DNA of 32,312 bases from Ministeria vibrans ATCC 50519 (Eukaryota > Opisthokonta > Filasterea), in assembly GCA_943704425.1 (NCBI GenBank), contig CALSCP010000465.1, positions 2,263 through 34,574 of the forward strand. Reading direction: 5' to 3'. Under the pieces are notes generated by a model. It ran no database searches and was not told where the DNA came from. It worked only from the letters and a program-made list of their open reading frames with translations. This document shows positions 9,357 to 20,948 of the stretch, one piece after another (positions within the stretch are counted from its first letter, which is position 1; the number at the start of each line of letters is the position of its first letter). A program made the translations under genes and the position numbers.

Positions 9357-10739
9357 ATGAGCGAACCGTGGGATCGCGTCGCGGTCGCCGCTGGTCGTGC
9401 GTACGCGTCCAACATGGAGCTGATGATGTCGGAGACGGGCGAACGATGCCGGACGGATCCGCCAAGTGAGATTGGCGCTTGTTTTGCATTGGGCGCCAAC
9501 GGAAAGATTGTGTGTCGCTTTCCTACAGCCGATGGAGAGCCATGTCGGTCGAAGGGGTTTGTGGGCGAGGGTGTGCGGGATCATTTTATCATGTGCCATT
9601 GCACGAGCAAGCACCGCGTTGTCTGTGTCGTCTGCAATTCGTTTGTTGGTGTGAGCAACCTCAAACGTCACGTTGCTTCACACCACAGCAACACATTCAC
9701 AGCCACCGTCATGGAACGCAGTCCGTTGGAGGACGGAGGATGGAAGACGGTCTACCTGCGGGAGGTGCGTGCGGCATTGGAGCGCGACGGAGAAGAGGAG
9801 GACGTTGAGGGAGAAGTGGCGAAGGTGTTTGATCGTGGCGAGTTCGAGCGAGTCCCAATGGGATTTGTGACTTGGTTGGCGATGGCACGAGGCGAGAAGG
9901 AGGATGAGGAAGACACGAGTGTGTTTGAGATGCTGGGGAATGGCAAGGTGCGGTGTCGGTGTCGACTTGTGAACGGACGAGTGTGTGCTGGACTGGGATT
10001 TGCGCCTGAGGGGGTTGCGCAGCATTTCTCAAACTCCCATCCTCGGAGTGTGTTCCGCGTCAACTGTGTGGTGTGCAAGGAGGATGCGGCGCCACACGGA
10101 AGCACATTGAAGCGCCACCTGCTGCAATCGCACAGTGATGTATTCACTCGTGACTGTGACTGGCTGAGAGTGTACTCTTCACTTGTGCGCAGTGAGCTGG
10201 AGGAGCGCAATGCGAGTGAGTCTGTGATTGTGCGTGAGCTGCAGTTGTTGCGTGAGTGTGAGCGAGTGCCGTCGTCGTTTGGTGATTGGCTGTCGCGTGC
10301 GCAGAAGGAGAGGGAAGAGGGGAGTGGGTGTAGTGCGGTGGATCTCGACGCGTCGTTTGAGCGACTGGCCAATGGTCGGTTTAAATGTCGAATGGTGCGA
10401 CCGGCGACGCGACAAGAGTGTGACTTTGCACCATTCACAAAGGGGAATGTGAGTACTCATTTCAGTCGGCATCATGTGCTGAGTGTGTATCGCACTCGAT
10501 GTGCCATCTGCTCGCAATCCGTGTCCGAGGCGGGCAGTCTGCGCAAACACCTGCGCTGCCGTCACTCTGCGTTGTTCACTTCCGCTGTGTTGGCGTCGAC
10601 CTGGAAGAGTGTATACAGTGCGTGTGTGCAGAGTGCAATGTTGCGAGAGGGAAAGAGTGAGAGTGCGATTGAGAGGGAACTGTCGATTTTGTATGAGTTT
10701 GGCAAAGTGCCGGCGAACTTCCACAAATGGGCCAAGTAA
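9357..10739 (+). CDS. Intronless protein with three zinc-finger-pair plus helix modules
   Basis: 460 residues in one exon. The sequence is three copies of a module of about 140-145 residues, at roughly 45-185, 185-325 and 325-460. Each has (a) NGK/NGR, then C-R, a second Cys 6-9 residues on, GF..eGV, H-F-x3-H; (b) a C2H2-like pair V-x-C-x2-C then L-K/R-x-H-x4-H-x3-F; (c) a helical tail with W-x-x-VY, E-L, RVP or KVP, and F-x-x-W. So each module carries two Cys2-His2 sites joined to a conserved helical segment. Zn binding is inferred from the spacing. Function unknown: nucleic-acid or protein binding are both possible. Finger pairs resemble BED/C2H2 fingers in transposon-related proteins, but no transposase domain is present. 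The start ATG is the first in frame; no intron signals are needed. Confidence 0.85.
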   Translation: MSEPWDRVAVAAGRAYASNMELMMSETGERCRTDPPSEIGACFALGANGKIVCRFPTADGEPCRSKGFVGEGVRDHFIMCHCTSKHRVVCVVCNSFVGVSNLKRHVASHHSNTFTATVMERSPLEDGGWKTVYLREVRAALERDGEEEDVEGEVAKVFDRGEFERVPMGFVTWLAMARGEKEDEEDTSVFEMLGNGKVRCRCRLVNGRVCAGLGFAPEGVAQHFSNSHPRSVFRVNCVVCKEDAAPHGSTLKRHLLQSHSDVFTRDCDWLRVYSSLVRSELEERNASESVIVRELQLLRECERVPSSFGDWLSRAQKEREEGSGCSAVDLDASFERLANGRFKCRMVRPATRQECDFAPFTKGNVSTHFSRHHVLSVYRTRCAICSQSVSEAGSLRKHLRCRHSALFTSAVLASTWKSVYSACVQSAMLREGKSESAIERELSILYEFGKVPANFHKWAK

Positions 10740-10905
10740 AAAATCAACAAAAATAGTCTCTTTCATGTATTAATCACGTATTCCAAAGTTTGAATACGCC
10801 CTAATGCTTTGTAATAATATGAAAGCGAAAAAGCGTGATTTATTTCATTTTTCACACATCAACTCCTCTCTCCACACACACACACACACACATACACATT
10901 GTCGA

Positions 10906-12707
10906 TCACTCGCGTCGCACTGACAGGTTAATGTGTCTCTGTGCATCGGCGACTTCACCTAGATGGTTTTCGGTGCGCGTGAGCCGTTCTTCCATGAGCG
11001 AGACTGTGCGCGTGAGCAGTTTGAGCTGACTGAGAATCTGTGCCAGAGCCGTCGCTTGTTCTGCGCCCGACGGAATTGCATCGACAGGCTCAGTGTGAAA
11101 CGCGCTACCACTGCTGCTGTCACTACTACTAGTCGTTGTCGTAGTAGTCGTAGTGGCAGCAGCAGCAGCAGCAGCAGAAATGGCAGTGTGTGAGCCCTCG
11201 TGGCGTTGGTCAGTGCCAAAGTGCACTTTCTGTGCGACAGTCGTCACGCGAGCCCCATCAAAGTCATCGCCTCTCCTTCCTCCGCTCCCAATCCCCCTCC
11301 TTCCTTCTGATCCTGATGCTGTTCCTAATGCTGCTCCTGATGCTGATCCCTTTGCGCGTCTCGGGCGCACCTCGGCCGACTCCACTGGGCCTGCCAGTGC
11401 CTCGTCAAAGTTGCTCTTCCACACCATCACCAGTGTGTCGTTGGCACCCGTCGCAAAGTAATCGCCACGCGGTGACCATGCCGCCGCTGTGCACGGGCCA
11501 GTGTGGCCGTGCAGCGTAAAGAACAGGTGACCCTCGCGCAGATCCCAGATGCGCAGTGTGCCGTCGGACGAGGCGCTGAGGAGGAAGTCGCCTGATGCCG
11601 GATGAAACGCAACCGAGTTGACTGCATCACCATGTGCCGGGTAGTGCTGCAACAAACGCATTGTGCGCACATCCCACACGTTGATGGTACGGTCTGTGCT
11701 ACCTGACGCAACGCAAGTGCCGTCCGGATGGAACGCGACCGTGTTCACCATGCCAACGTGCTCATGGAACACGTGAATGCACCGCTGCGTCGCCACGTCC
11801 CACAGGCGCACTGTTTTGTCGTCGCTCCCACTCACTGCCAGACGACCATCCGGCGAGAACACCGCACATCGCACCCAGTTAGTGTGGCCCACAAGCGAGC
11901 AGATGAACCGTCGTCGCTGCACGTCCCAAACCTGAGTCAAAAAAAAAAAAAAAGAACATGTTTCAACGATGCACTCCCAGCCTTCTCTTCGTACCTTGAC
12001 TGTTTTGTCGTCTGACGCCGTGATAAGACGACGTCCGTCTGAGGAAAAGGCGACACTTCGAACTGACGCTGAGTGTGCGCGTATCACCGTGGACTGCCCT
12101 CGTACCGTTGGCACCCACAGCCTCACACAGCAGTCACTACACACACCACAGAGAGACACACACAAAGACACACAAAGACATACAAAGACATATAAAGACA
12201 TACAAAGACATACAAAGACACACATCAATACACACACAAATACACCCAATTAGCATTCAGCTCGTGACGCTTCGCCGTGGGCGTACCGACTCGCACTGGC
12301 AACAAGATGGCCTGAAGGCGAAAAGCACACACAAGTGACAATGTCACTGTGTCCCACATAGCGAAAGGCTCGAAGGTTCTCTTTGAAATTCCACACCATC
12401 ACTGTGTGGTCTGTAGAGCCACTCGCCACCTGCTTGAGCGTGGGCGAGAAGCTACACAAACGCCACAGTCAGTGATTTTTCGTTTTTTTCGTTTTTTTTT
12501 TTTTTGAATATTTGAAATTCAACATTGACAGGTCGTTGCAACAAAACACTGATTCATGCATGCCAGATGTCAATTCACGGCCATCCAAACATGCTCCGAA
12601 GAGGAAGGGACTCAACGCGCCGTCATTCAAATTCGCAAAGGTCACCTTGTACTCGTCACGGCGTTGCCATGGCCGCGAAAGGTTCTTTCCAACGTTGGGT
12701 CGTCCAT
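10906..12707 (-). CDS. POC1: POC1 centriolar WD40 protein
   Basis: Centriole/basal-body protein that stabilises the microtubule triplets. Exons 12707-12646, 12451-12287, 12136-11995 and 11931-10906 give 464 residues. It begins [17 protein letters not shown], matching the DPSLER-FKGH start of animal POC1, followed by seven WD40 repeats (about residues 10-305) with hallmark strings such as [46 protein letters not shown] and [11 protein letters not shown] low-complexity linker (runs of Ala, Thr and Ser, about 310-410) leads to the C-terminal POC1 coiled coil, [17 protein letters not shown]. Intron 2 carries a 10-bp repeat. The gene's presence implies the organism builds centrioles or basal bodies. 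It is convergent with the zinc-module gene, 166 bp apart. Confidence 0.95.
12161..12220. repeat. 10-bp tandem repeat in POC1 intron 2
   Basis: Six adjacent copies of YACAAAGACA (one as TATAAAGACA), followed by a partial copy. It fills much of intron 2 (12286-12137). Confidence 0.9.
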
Positions 12708-12914
12708 CACACAGTATATTGACAGTTACAGTGGTTCACCAGCAGAAAGAGTGACTGAGTGAGAAAAATGAAGATGTAAAATTAAAAATAAATTGTATTA
12801 TTGTAAATGTATATCATCAGATTTGAGTTGGTCGCTTCCATCTTCCATTTGAAAAGAAATAACCTTAAAAGTTCAAATAAACTAAAATTGTTTTATCCCT
12901 TCTCTTCTTTTGTC

Positions 12915-15900
12915 ATGCACCGCGTGCTGGTCATACTCAGTCTCATCGCGGCTGCAGCTTCGGTCACAAACGCCTATGGTAAGATTCATTCCGTTTTGGA
13001 AATAGAGTACAAATTTTTTTAAAAAATATATATATATAAAAAAAACACTGTCCTGTTTGCTAACCACGCTTTGTCACGGCGTTGCAGTGTGCCACCAGTC
13101 GTACACGTTTGGAACGGGTATCGCCGAGACCACCGTGGCGTCTGAAATTGGGGGCTGTACGAACATCACTGGAAGCATTGCGCTGACGTCAACCAACCTG
13201 TTGACGCTTTCGGTCTTTGACAGTGTTGTCGCCATTGGCGGCTCGCTCACCGTCTCCTCCAACGCCCTTCTGACCAGCATTGGCATGCCGTCGCTGGCCC
13301 ACCTCGGCGGCGCCCTCGTCATCGACGCCAACAGCCAACTGCAGACCATTCACATGGACGCTCTCGTTGGCGTCCAAGGAAGCGTCTCTGTCGCCAACAA
13401 CGCCGCCCTCGCCTCCATTGCCTGGACTCACCTTGTCAAGGTATCCCAAATCACAACCGCTTCGTCATCTCTGGAAACGAGAGAGAGAGTGAGTGTGTGT
13501 GTGTGAGAGAGAGAGAGTCAGTGCGAGAAAAATTTCAACAAATTCAAAATAATATTAACAGACGGACAGACAGACAACACACTACAATATAAAAATAAAT
13601 AAAAAAATATATTGTCATGTTAATGTTCTCTTTTATAGATTGAAGGCGCAGATTTGTCGATCCGTCAAAACGCCCAACTTATCACTGTGGGGGCTTCCAA
13701 CAGCGTCTTCAGTTCGCTGGGTCAGCTCTCGTCGGGCCCCGGCACCTACGTCGACCTTGAAATATCCGACAACTCCGCACTGAGCGCCTTGGGTCTCTTT
13801 AACCAGAGTACTCCCATTGCATTTCCCTCCAGTCGTCCCCTTCGTCTCCGCCTGCAAAACTATAATGTTGCACCAAACATGAAGGCGTTCTCGGGACTCT
13901 CGGGTGCACTTCACAGTCTCGAAATCATCAAGTGTAACGCTCTCCAAACTCTCGACGGCCTGAACAGTTTCACCGAGGTGATCGTGGGTATCCATGTGGA
14001 AGACAATCCAGTGCTTACCAACGTCGACGGTCTCAACTTTATTGCCGTCACCAACGCGTCCGCCCTTGAGTACATCACATTCAAGAAATTGCCCTTGCTT
14101 GTCGACATTGACGGTCTCAACAACTGGCCCAACACCCCCACGTCACATCCCCAATTTACCCTTGAACTCTCCGACTTGGACATTCTTACCTCCATCGATC
14201 CTTTGTCTTTCCTCGACAATGCCGTTCTTTTCAGCCTGCGTCTCATCAACCTGCCTCTCCTAAACAAACTAGAGGGCCTCGAGGGTCTCACCCACATTAT
14301 CGCCGAATTCTCTCTCGACAACGTCGACACCATCGACACTGTCAACGACCTGGATACCGATATCACTCTCGGTACATCGTGCGTCGTGACCATTGCCAAC
14401 AACGAAGTTCTGCGCAACATGCGCCGCTTTGATAGCGTCCTCACCATTTCCACGCTGCTCATCAGCGATAATCCTGCTCTGCTTCGCATTCCAGGCTTTG
14501 AAAGCCTCCAAACAATCACTTCTTCTTTCATCTTCAATAACAACGACGAGCAGGACTCTTTTAGCGACTCGCTTGGCTTTCAGGCGCTCACCACCGTTGG
14601 CGGCTCTTTCACCATCAGCAACAATGCCAAAATTGAACACCTCGATGCATTTGCATCGCTCACCACGATCGGTGGTTCCCTCTCCATCAAGGCCAACGCG
14701 CTGCTTGATGACATATCAGGCCTTGCTGCAGTCACCTCCGTCGGTGGTCTCCTCGAGTTGTACAATCTCCCCGCCCTCGAAGAGCTCGACGGTGCCTTTG
14801 CCAACCTCGTCTCCTGCACAAAACTGCGCATCAATACCTGCAATTTGCTCACCAACTTTGACTCGTTCATGAGTGGCATCTCGGTCGCCGTTTCGCTCTC
14901 GGGCTTTCTTGAAATGATGGCTCTGCCTCAACTCACGTCGCTCAACGGTCTCCGCTGGATCAAGTCTGCTTCCTCCGTGACCCTCACCTCCCTCGGTTCC
15001 TCGACCGCATTTGCCTTTGGCTCACAGACCCTTGAACATCTCGAGACTGTCTCCGGCTCCTTCATCGTTCAGAACACGGGTCTCACAGACATCGACTCGC
15101 TCGGTGCACTCGCCAGCTCCGGCCTTACCGTCTCTGGTGACTTTCGTCTTGTCTCCAACCCTTTCTTCACCAGCACCACTGGTCTGTCCGCCCTTTCATC
15201 CGTCGGCGGTGAGCTCCTCATCGATGGAAACGACGCACTCGGTAAAAAAAAATCAATTTTAATCATATTATTATTTTTATTTTTTCTTACTCCTTATTTT
15301 TCTTTTTTTTTTTTTACCTCGCCCTTTTAGTCGACTTTGATGATATTACGAACCTCTCATTGACCGTGGCCGAACTGGGTGTGGAAGACAATGCCTTACT
15401 GAAAAACCTAAACGGACTCAGTGGCATCAATGTGAACACCAAAATTGATATCCGCCGCAACGACGCACTCGTTTCGATTGCGGGCCTCAGCAGCGTGTCG
15501 GGCACGCTCTTTTCTATTTACATTGACAAAAACGACGCACTGCTCTCCCTCGAGGGTCTCCAGGGCGTATCGGGCATTAGTTCGGCGGTCACCATCACAG
15601 ACAATGCCCAGCTGGTACATGGCCTTGCGAGCAGCACCTTCACCAACACTGGCGAGTGCGTGTTCTCCCATCTCAACGAGGCGCTGTCGAGCTCAATCAA
15701 CATTGACATTGAGGACAATGCCAACCTCGACTCTATCGATTGCTTTCACCGCGTCAAGAATGCCCAAACGGTCACCGTCAAGAACAACAATGCCGTCACC
15801 AGCCTGAACATGTTCACCATTAGCAGCGAAAGCTCCAGCTCCATCACCATTGCTAATCTGCCCTCTCTTTTGATCATGACTATCGGTCGCTTCTCGGCTC

Positions 15901-18900
15901 CCTTTTGGATTAACGGCCATCTCACAGTAAACCACCTGCCGCTGCTTACGGGCGGCGCTGGTGTGCTCTCAAGCAAGGTCTCGGGCGACGTCACCATCCA
16001 CGACCTTGACACCCTGCCCTTTCTCAATCTGCTTCCCACTGCCACCGAAGCCGACCACATCCTCGTGTACAACCTGCCCGCCTGCGGAGGCGTCACAGGC
16101 TTGCACGCGCTCACCTCTGTCAAAAGCTTCACCCTTAAGCACTGCGCCAACATGACTTGGATCCAACTGCCGGCAAACCAGGCGACCGTCGAGGGCGACA
16201 TTGTCTTCGAAGACCTCCCCTCTGCCACCAGCGTCAATGCATTCCTTGGCACACCCACTGTTCAGACGATCAAGATTCTCAATTGCTACTCGCTTGTCAA
16301 TGCTACGCTCGCTTCTACCGCCGTTAGCGCCAACACCGTCCTCGCCACCAACAACACGGTCCTTGAGCGTCTGCATCTTTTCGAGTCGGTTCCCGCTTCA
16401 ACCGGCTTCACTATCGGCACCTTGCTCTATTTCGACTCCATGCCAAACCTTTTTGACGTTGGCAGTCTCTTTCAACGGGTCGTGTCGGTCACAGGCAGCC
16501 TCTACATTGCGGATACAAAGATCTCTTCTATGGACTTTGACGCTCTCACTTCGGTCGGTGACATCCTCGGCTTTCGTCTCAACAGCGCCGTTGCAAAGAT
16601 CGAACTTCCCTTGCTCACCTCCATTGGCGGCTTCTTTGAAATCGGGCACAACGCGGCGCTCGTCTCCATCGCCATGCCCGTTCTCAGTGTCATTGCAAAG
16701 GACCTTCTTGTGCGCCACAACCCTCTATTGGAGTCGTTTAACATGACCAGTGCTACCGTGAGCATTGCCGCCTCCCCCGACCAGCCCAGCGCCGTCACGT
16801 CGTGTCTCGAGGAGTACTACTCGGCCGACTACAACCCATCCTATTTTTGCCGTCCCGACGGAAGCATCCTTTTCCTTGCCAACCCATTGCTGCATGACTT
16901 CCGTCTCGGTCCTGACTACAGCAGCACCGCCGTCACCATTCCCGGCAGTGTCTTAATCCTCGACACGCAAACGACGAGTCTGCGCGGCCTCGGCTTCATC
17001 TCGAGCATCCACGGTGGCATTGTCATTGCTCGCAATCCCCAGCTTCTCAGCTTTGTTGGCATGCAGTACCTCACGTCCGTGACGGGTCCTATCGACCTGC
17101 GCAACAACACCCGTGCCTGTGCCAACAGCATTCCCTTCACGGTCTTTGCCGGTCAGTGGACCAGCGATTCCGGTGGCTTTGCCAGTGCCAACGACACGCG
17201 CTGTCTTGCCTGGGAAGTGTATCATGTGGCAAGCCCCGTCACGACGTTCACGCAGGAAATCCTCTCCAGTGTGCTCCCTTCCATTTTCGCTCTGACTTCC
17301 AACGGCGAGTGGCTTACGTTTGGCGAGGACCTCCCTTTTATTGGTCCCACCTTCCTGGACGCACTATTGGGCTCTCAGGATCCCGCAGAGCTGGCCAGCG
17401 TCGACGAGTGGTCGCTCGTGTTGGGATCGCTGGACAACATGATGGACGACCTCAAGTTGCTGTCGACGTACTCTACCGTGTCCTACCTGGACACGTTGAC
17501 GTCCATGAGCGAGCGCATCATCCAGGCGTCCATTGCCTTGGCGACCACCGCCGAGCTCGTTGTCTGCGCACCGTCCGTGGGCACTCTCTATCCTGGCTAC
17601 GAGGTGGACGCCAACAACGTCCCCATCGACAGCTCGCGCAACCTTGTTGTCGGTGCGTCGCTCTTCGATCCGCTTGTGCTCTCCGTCGACTCCCAGCCGC
17701 GTTACATGGGCGTCGAAGTGCAAATGAGTCTGTTGGCGGGCCCTGCGCCTCCATCGGGCTGCTCGCACCGCTCCGTCGTGTTCATGAAGGAAAACACGCT
17801 GACCACGACACAGAGCAACCAAACGGTTATCTCGCCCGTTGTCCAGCTGTCTGTGCGATCCGACTCGCCTGCCAACCCACTCACTCGCTTTGAGGGCGCC
17901 ATGGCGTACTTTTACCACCAGCCGGCGCTCACCAAGGGCTCCGTGTGTGCCGTTCACGACACGACGAACCAGATCTGGGACACGACTGCGTGCGTCACCG
18001 TCTCCGCCAATGTGACCCTCACCGTCTGTCGGTGCACCATCTACTACAACAAGGCACTCACGCTTGCCCTGCTCCAGGCCAATAATCCATCGGCGTTGAT
18101 CGAAGCGGCGCTCACTGGAAATGTGACGGTGGCGAGCGAGGAGGCGGCGCAAGAGACCGCTGCGTCGCTGAATACGCTTGCCAACGGCAACGCATGGCTG
18201 AACTCAACGTCAACGCAGAACGGAGGAGGGGCCAAGACCGTTGCCAAGGCGGTCGTCAACGTGCTCAAGTCTATGATGACGTGGTCGTTGACGAATGGAA
18301 TGTCCAGTGAAAGCCAAACGAGCACACTCAATGCGCTCAATGGACTCTTTTCGCCTCAGAGTCTTGCGGTGATGAAGGACGCAGGTGAGTCCGACAACCT
18401 TGTTGGCGTGGTTGAGAACGTGGGCTTCTCGCTGTTGGTGGGCCTTCCATGCGGCTCGCAGTCAGCGCCTGCTGTCGATGCCTTTTCGCTGTTGGCGGCA
18501 AGTCAGGCGGCGCCCTCGGGGACGCTGGGAACGGGAAATGTGTCGTTTACGCTGCCTGCTGCGTTTGCCGCAGCACTGCCTGCGGCTGCCTGCCACGCCA
18601 TGAGTCTTGTTGAGTACACTGATAACCCCTTTGTGTCGTCGGACTCGGCGCAGACGGCCGACTCCTCCGTTGTCTCGTTTAGCGTGCAGGACACGGTTGT
18701 GTCGGGTCTCGACGATGATGCGAGTGTGGTGTTCACGCTGCAGCGCCTCAATGCATCGGCAGACACAGTCGAGACGGTGTGTGCATTCTGGAACACGGCC
18801 ACGAGCATGTGGAGCACCGACGGCTGTGTGACTGTGTCGCGCAACGACTCGAGCACAACCTGCAAGTGCAATCACTTGACCAACTTTGCGCTCATTTTCG

Positions 18901-20603
18901 ACGCACGTGGGTCTGTTCCAGCTGACGGCGGTGCGTTGGAAGTGCTCACGTACATTGCGTGTGTGTCCTCAATGCTGTGCTGTCTGCTCTTTGTGATCGT
19001 GTTTGCTTACCTGGAAAAACTGCGCTCAGGGCCGATTCTGCTAACGATGCAGCTGTGCGTTGTGCTGTTCCTTACCAACCTGGTTTTCCTCGTGGGCGTC
19101 GACAAGACGGCGAATGCGGCGGCGTGCACCGCCGTTGCCTTCCTGCTGTACTACCTGCTGCTCGTGTCGTTCATGTGGATGGCGTGCCTTGGCCATCGGC
19201 TGTTTGTCATGCTCGTGCGTGCCGAGCTGCAGTCTAAGAACACCGATATGGGTGCGCTTCGTCGCTACGCCTTTTACGCATGGGGGCTGCCCCTTGTCCT
19301 TGTCATCATCTGCCTCATTGTTGAGTTCACGACGGACAACGCTATTGGGTTTGGCTCGAGCAAGAGCTGTTGGATCTCGACGACCAACGGCCTGGTAGGC
19401 GCCTTCCTGGTTCCCGTTGCTATCATCATGATCTTCAATATCTCCGTCATGGTTCTCGTGGTGCGTGCGCTGCTAGCGAGCCAGGCCAACAACCGCTCGC
19501 AGAAGGGAGCACAGACGCACAAGGACCGCATTCGCCAGCTGGTCGTGTACGCGGGTCTGCTTGTGTCGCTCGGGCTAACCTGGCTCTTTGGCTTTCTGGC
19601 CATTGCCACCAACGAGATTGTTTTCTGGTACCTCTTTGTAATCTTTAATGGAGGCCAAGGCGTCCTACTGGCCTTTGTGTATGTGTTCCGTTCGCGTGTG
19701 CTCAAGGCGTACCGGGACAAGCGCGCGGCGACGCAGCGCAAGATTCAGATTGCCTCGAACCAGTCGGCGGGCACTGCCTCGACGGGTTTCTCCGACAGTA
19801 GTCCACATGTGGGGCGACGAGTGCGACGCGCCCTGAACACCATTCTGCGACCTGCCGATCGAGGTGAGAAGTACTCGGTGGAGCGCGAGGCAGTGCGCGA
19901 GCAGCAGGAGATGATTGCACTCGACACGCGCCTGTCGCCGTCGCTCAACAATTTGCGGACTGTCGCCCGCGCGCAGTCACTGCGACGCAACGTGAAGGGT
20001 TCGACGAGCACCGCACCCGGGGCGAGCGCGACCAGTCTTGCGTCAGTGTCGTCGATTGGCGACGACTCGCTCTTTTCTCCGTCGACATCGCGCGGAAGAC
20101 TGTCGCGGGGCGACACGGCCTCCGGCTTCCAAGTTACCGAGTCGATGATGGAAGACGTTGAGGGTAACATGTCGATGTACATGGACCGCGAGGAAGAGCC
20201 CGTGTACCTTGACTCGCAAGTGGCGCACGGCGACGAAGACGATGAGCAGGAGTCGGTGGATGACTTTGGGTCGCCCATTGGCTCGCCAACGCCCTTTCTC
20301 AAGGCGATGGATTGGAGCCAGGGGGTGAGCTTCCGCCATGCGCCCAACTCGTCGACGGGCTCTGTGCGGCCGAATGGGCGTCGCAAGCGGCCGAGTGAGA
20401 TGTCGATGCACTCGCAAGGGGCCGCCACGACGACTGCCAACGCGTGCCCCAGGGGCTCGACCGACCGTCTGAGTGTGGCCGACTTTGTCGATGACGAAGT
20501 GATGATTGACATGGACTCGGAGGGTGTCGAGGGCAACACTGCGACGGACATGCCCGAGGCGGCAAAGTCCGAAGTGAGTCGTAGGAGAGCGAGTCTTGTC
20601 TGA
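12915..20603 (+). CDS. Adhesion-GPCR-like receptor with L-domain-type repeats
   Basis: 2,430-residue receptor; exons 12915-12978, 13088-13440, 13639-15241, 15331-20603. Signal peptide MHRVLVILSLIAAAASVTNA. Residues ~25-1,270 form a beta-solenoid of about 24-residue leucine-rich repeats of receptor-L-domain type (pattern: L-x-x-I/V-G-G-S-L-x-I-x-x-N-x-x-L, often with DGL or SGL). Two GAIN-like segments follow. The first ends in a GPS-like box (~1,547-1,582) with CVTV and CRC but without HLT. The second GPS (~1,822-1,862) has the full TTCKCNHLTNFALIF, so self-cleavage between Leu and Thr is expected. Seven transmembrane helices (~1,876-2,131) are class B2-like, with CWIS in the second extracellular loop and LTWLFGF in TM6. 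A 300-residue Ser/Thr-rich cytoplasmic tail has acidic clusters. It probably acts at the plasma membrane in adhesion sensing; ligand unknown. Confidence 0.9.
13484..13517. repeat. GA/GT microsatellite in receptor intron 2
   Basis: GAGAGAGAGTGAGTGTGTGTGTGTGAGAG-type compound tract within the intron 13441-13638. Confidence 0.85.
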
Positions 20604-20948
20604 TTTTGATGAGAGTAGGAGTAGGGAGAGGTAGAGCGAGAGCGAGAGAATACATTTTGACTATCCCTTGTATTGGATTATATAATTATTATTTTAATAA
20701 ATTTGACTGCGTTACCCAAAAAATCAAAAAGCAATAATTAATTTTATGTGTTCTCCTGTTCACATCTATGACCTATGTGCCACGTTCAACACCCGTTGTA
20801 GTCGCACAGTGATGTGATTACTTGTGGGACTCTAAGAAGAAGTGAATAATACAATTATTAATATTTTGTTATTCACTTTTCTTTCTCTTTCTTCCGACAT
20901 GTCTCGCTTAAGAAACCTTTCAAAACTTACAGCGTAAGCAATAAATAG
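20604..20948. other. Spacer: receptor 3' end and upstream region of next gene
   Basis: 345 bp. The first 40 bases are purine-rich; an AATAAA at 20696-20701, 93 nt after the stop, is a candidate poly(A) signal. The rest should hold the promoter and the first exon of the gene that continues at 20949. A candidate first exon is the ATG near 20746 (reading MCSPVHIYDLCATF) joined at GTGATG; a second is the ATG near 20898 (MSRLRNLSKLTA), which has only an unlikely 15-nt intron after it. Neither is secure. Confidence 0.45.

Noticed and set aside
9357-10739. Transposon or transposase gene
   Set aside because: The fingers recall BED/C2H2 domains in transposon proteins, but there is no DDE or hAT-like catalytic region, no terminal inverted repeat and no target duplication nearby.
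9752-10766. Several minus-strand frames over the zinc-module gene
   Set aside because: They are shadows; the plus frame has three regular repeats with aligned Cys/His, which chance cannot explain.
14269-16376. Minus-strand frames over the receptor ectodomain
   Set aside because: The plus-strand frame shows a regular repeat and family-like residues throughout; the reverse frames are mirror artefacts.
19745-20551. Long minus-strand open frame of 268 codons
   Set aside because: It lies antisense to the receptor's Ser-rich cytoplasmic tail; GC-rich codon use on the plus strand leaves the reverse frame open. No domain is visible.
20933-20948. 15-nt intron joining the ATG near 20,898 to the exon at 20949
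   Set aside because: It is far below the shortest other intron here (about 49 nt), and the join does not keep the frame.
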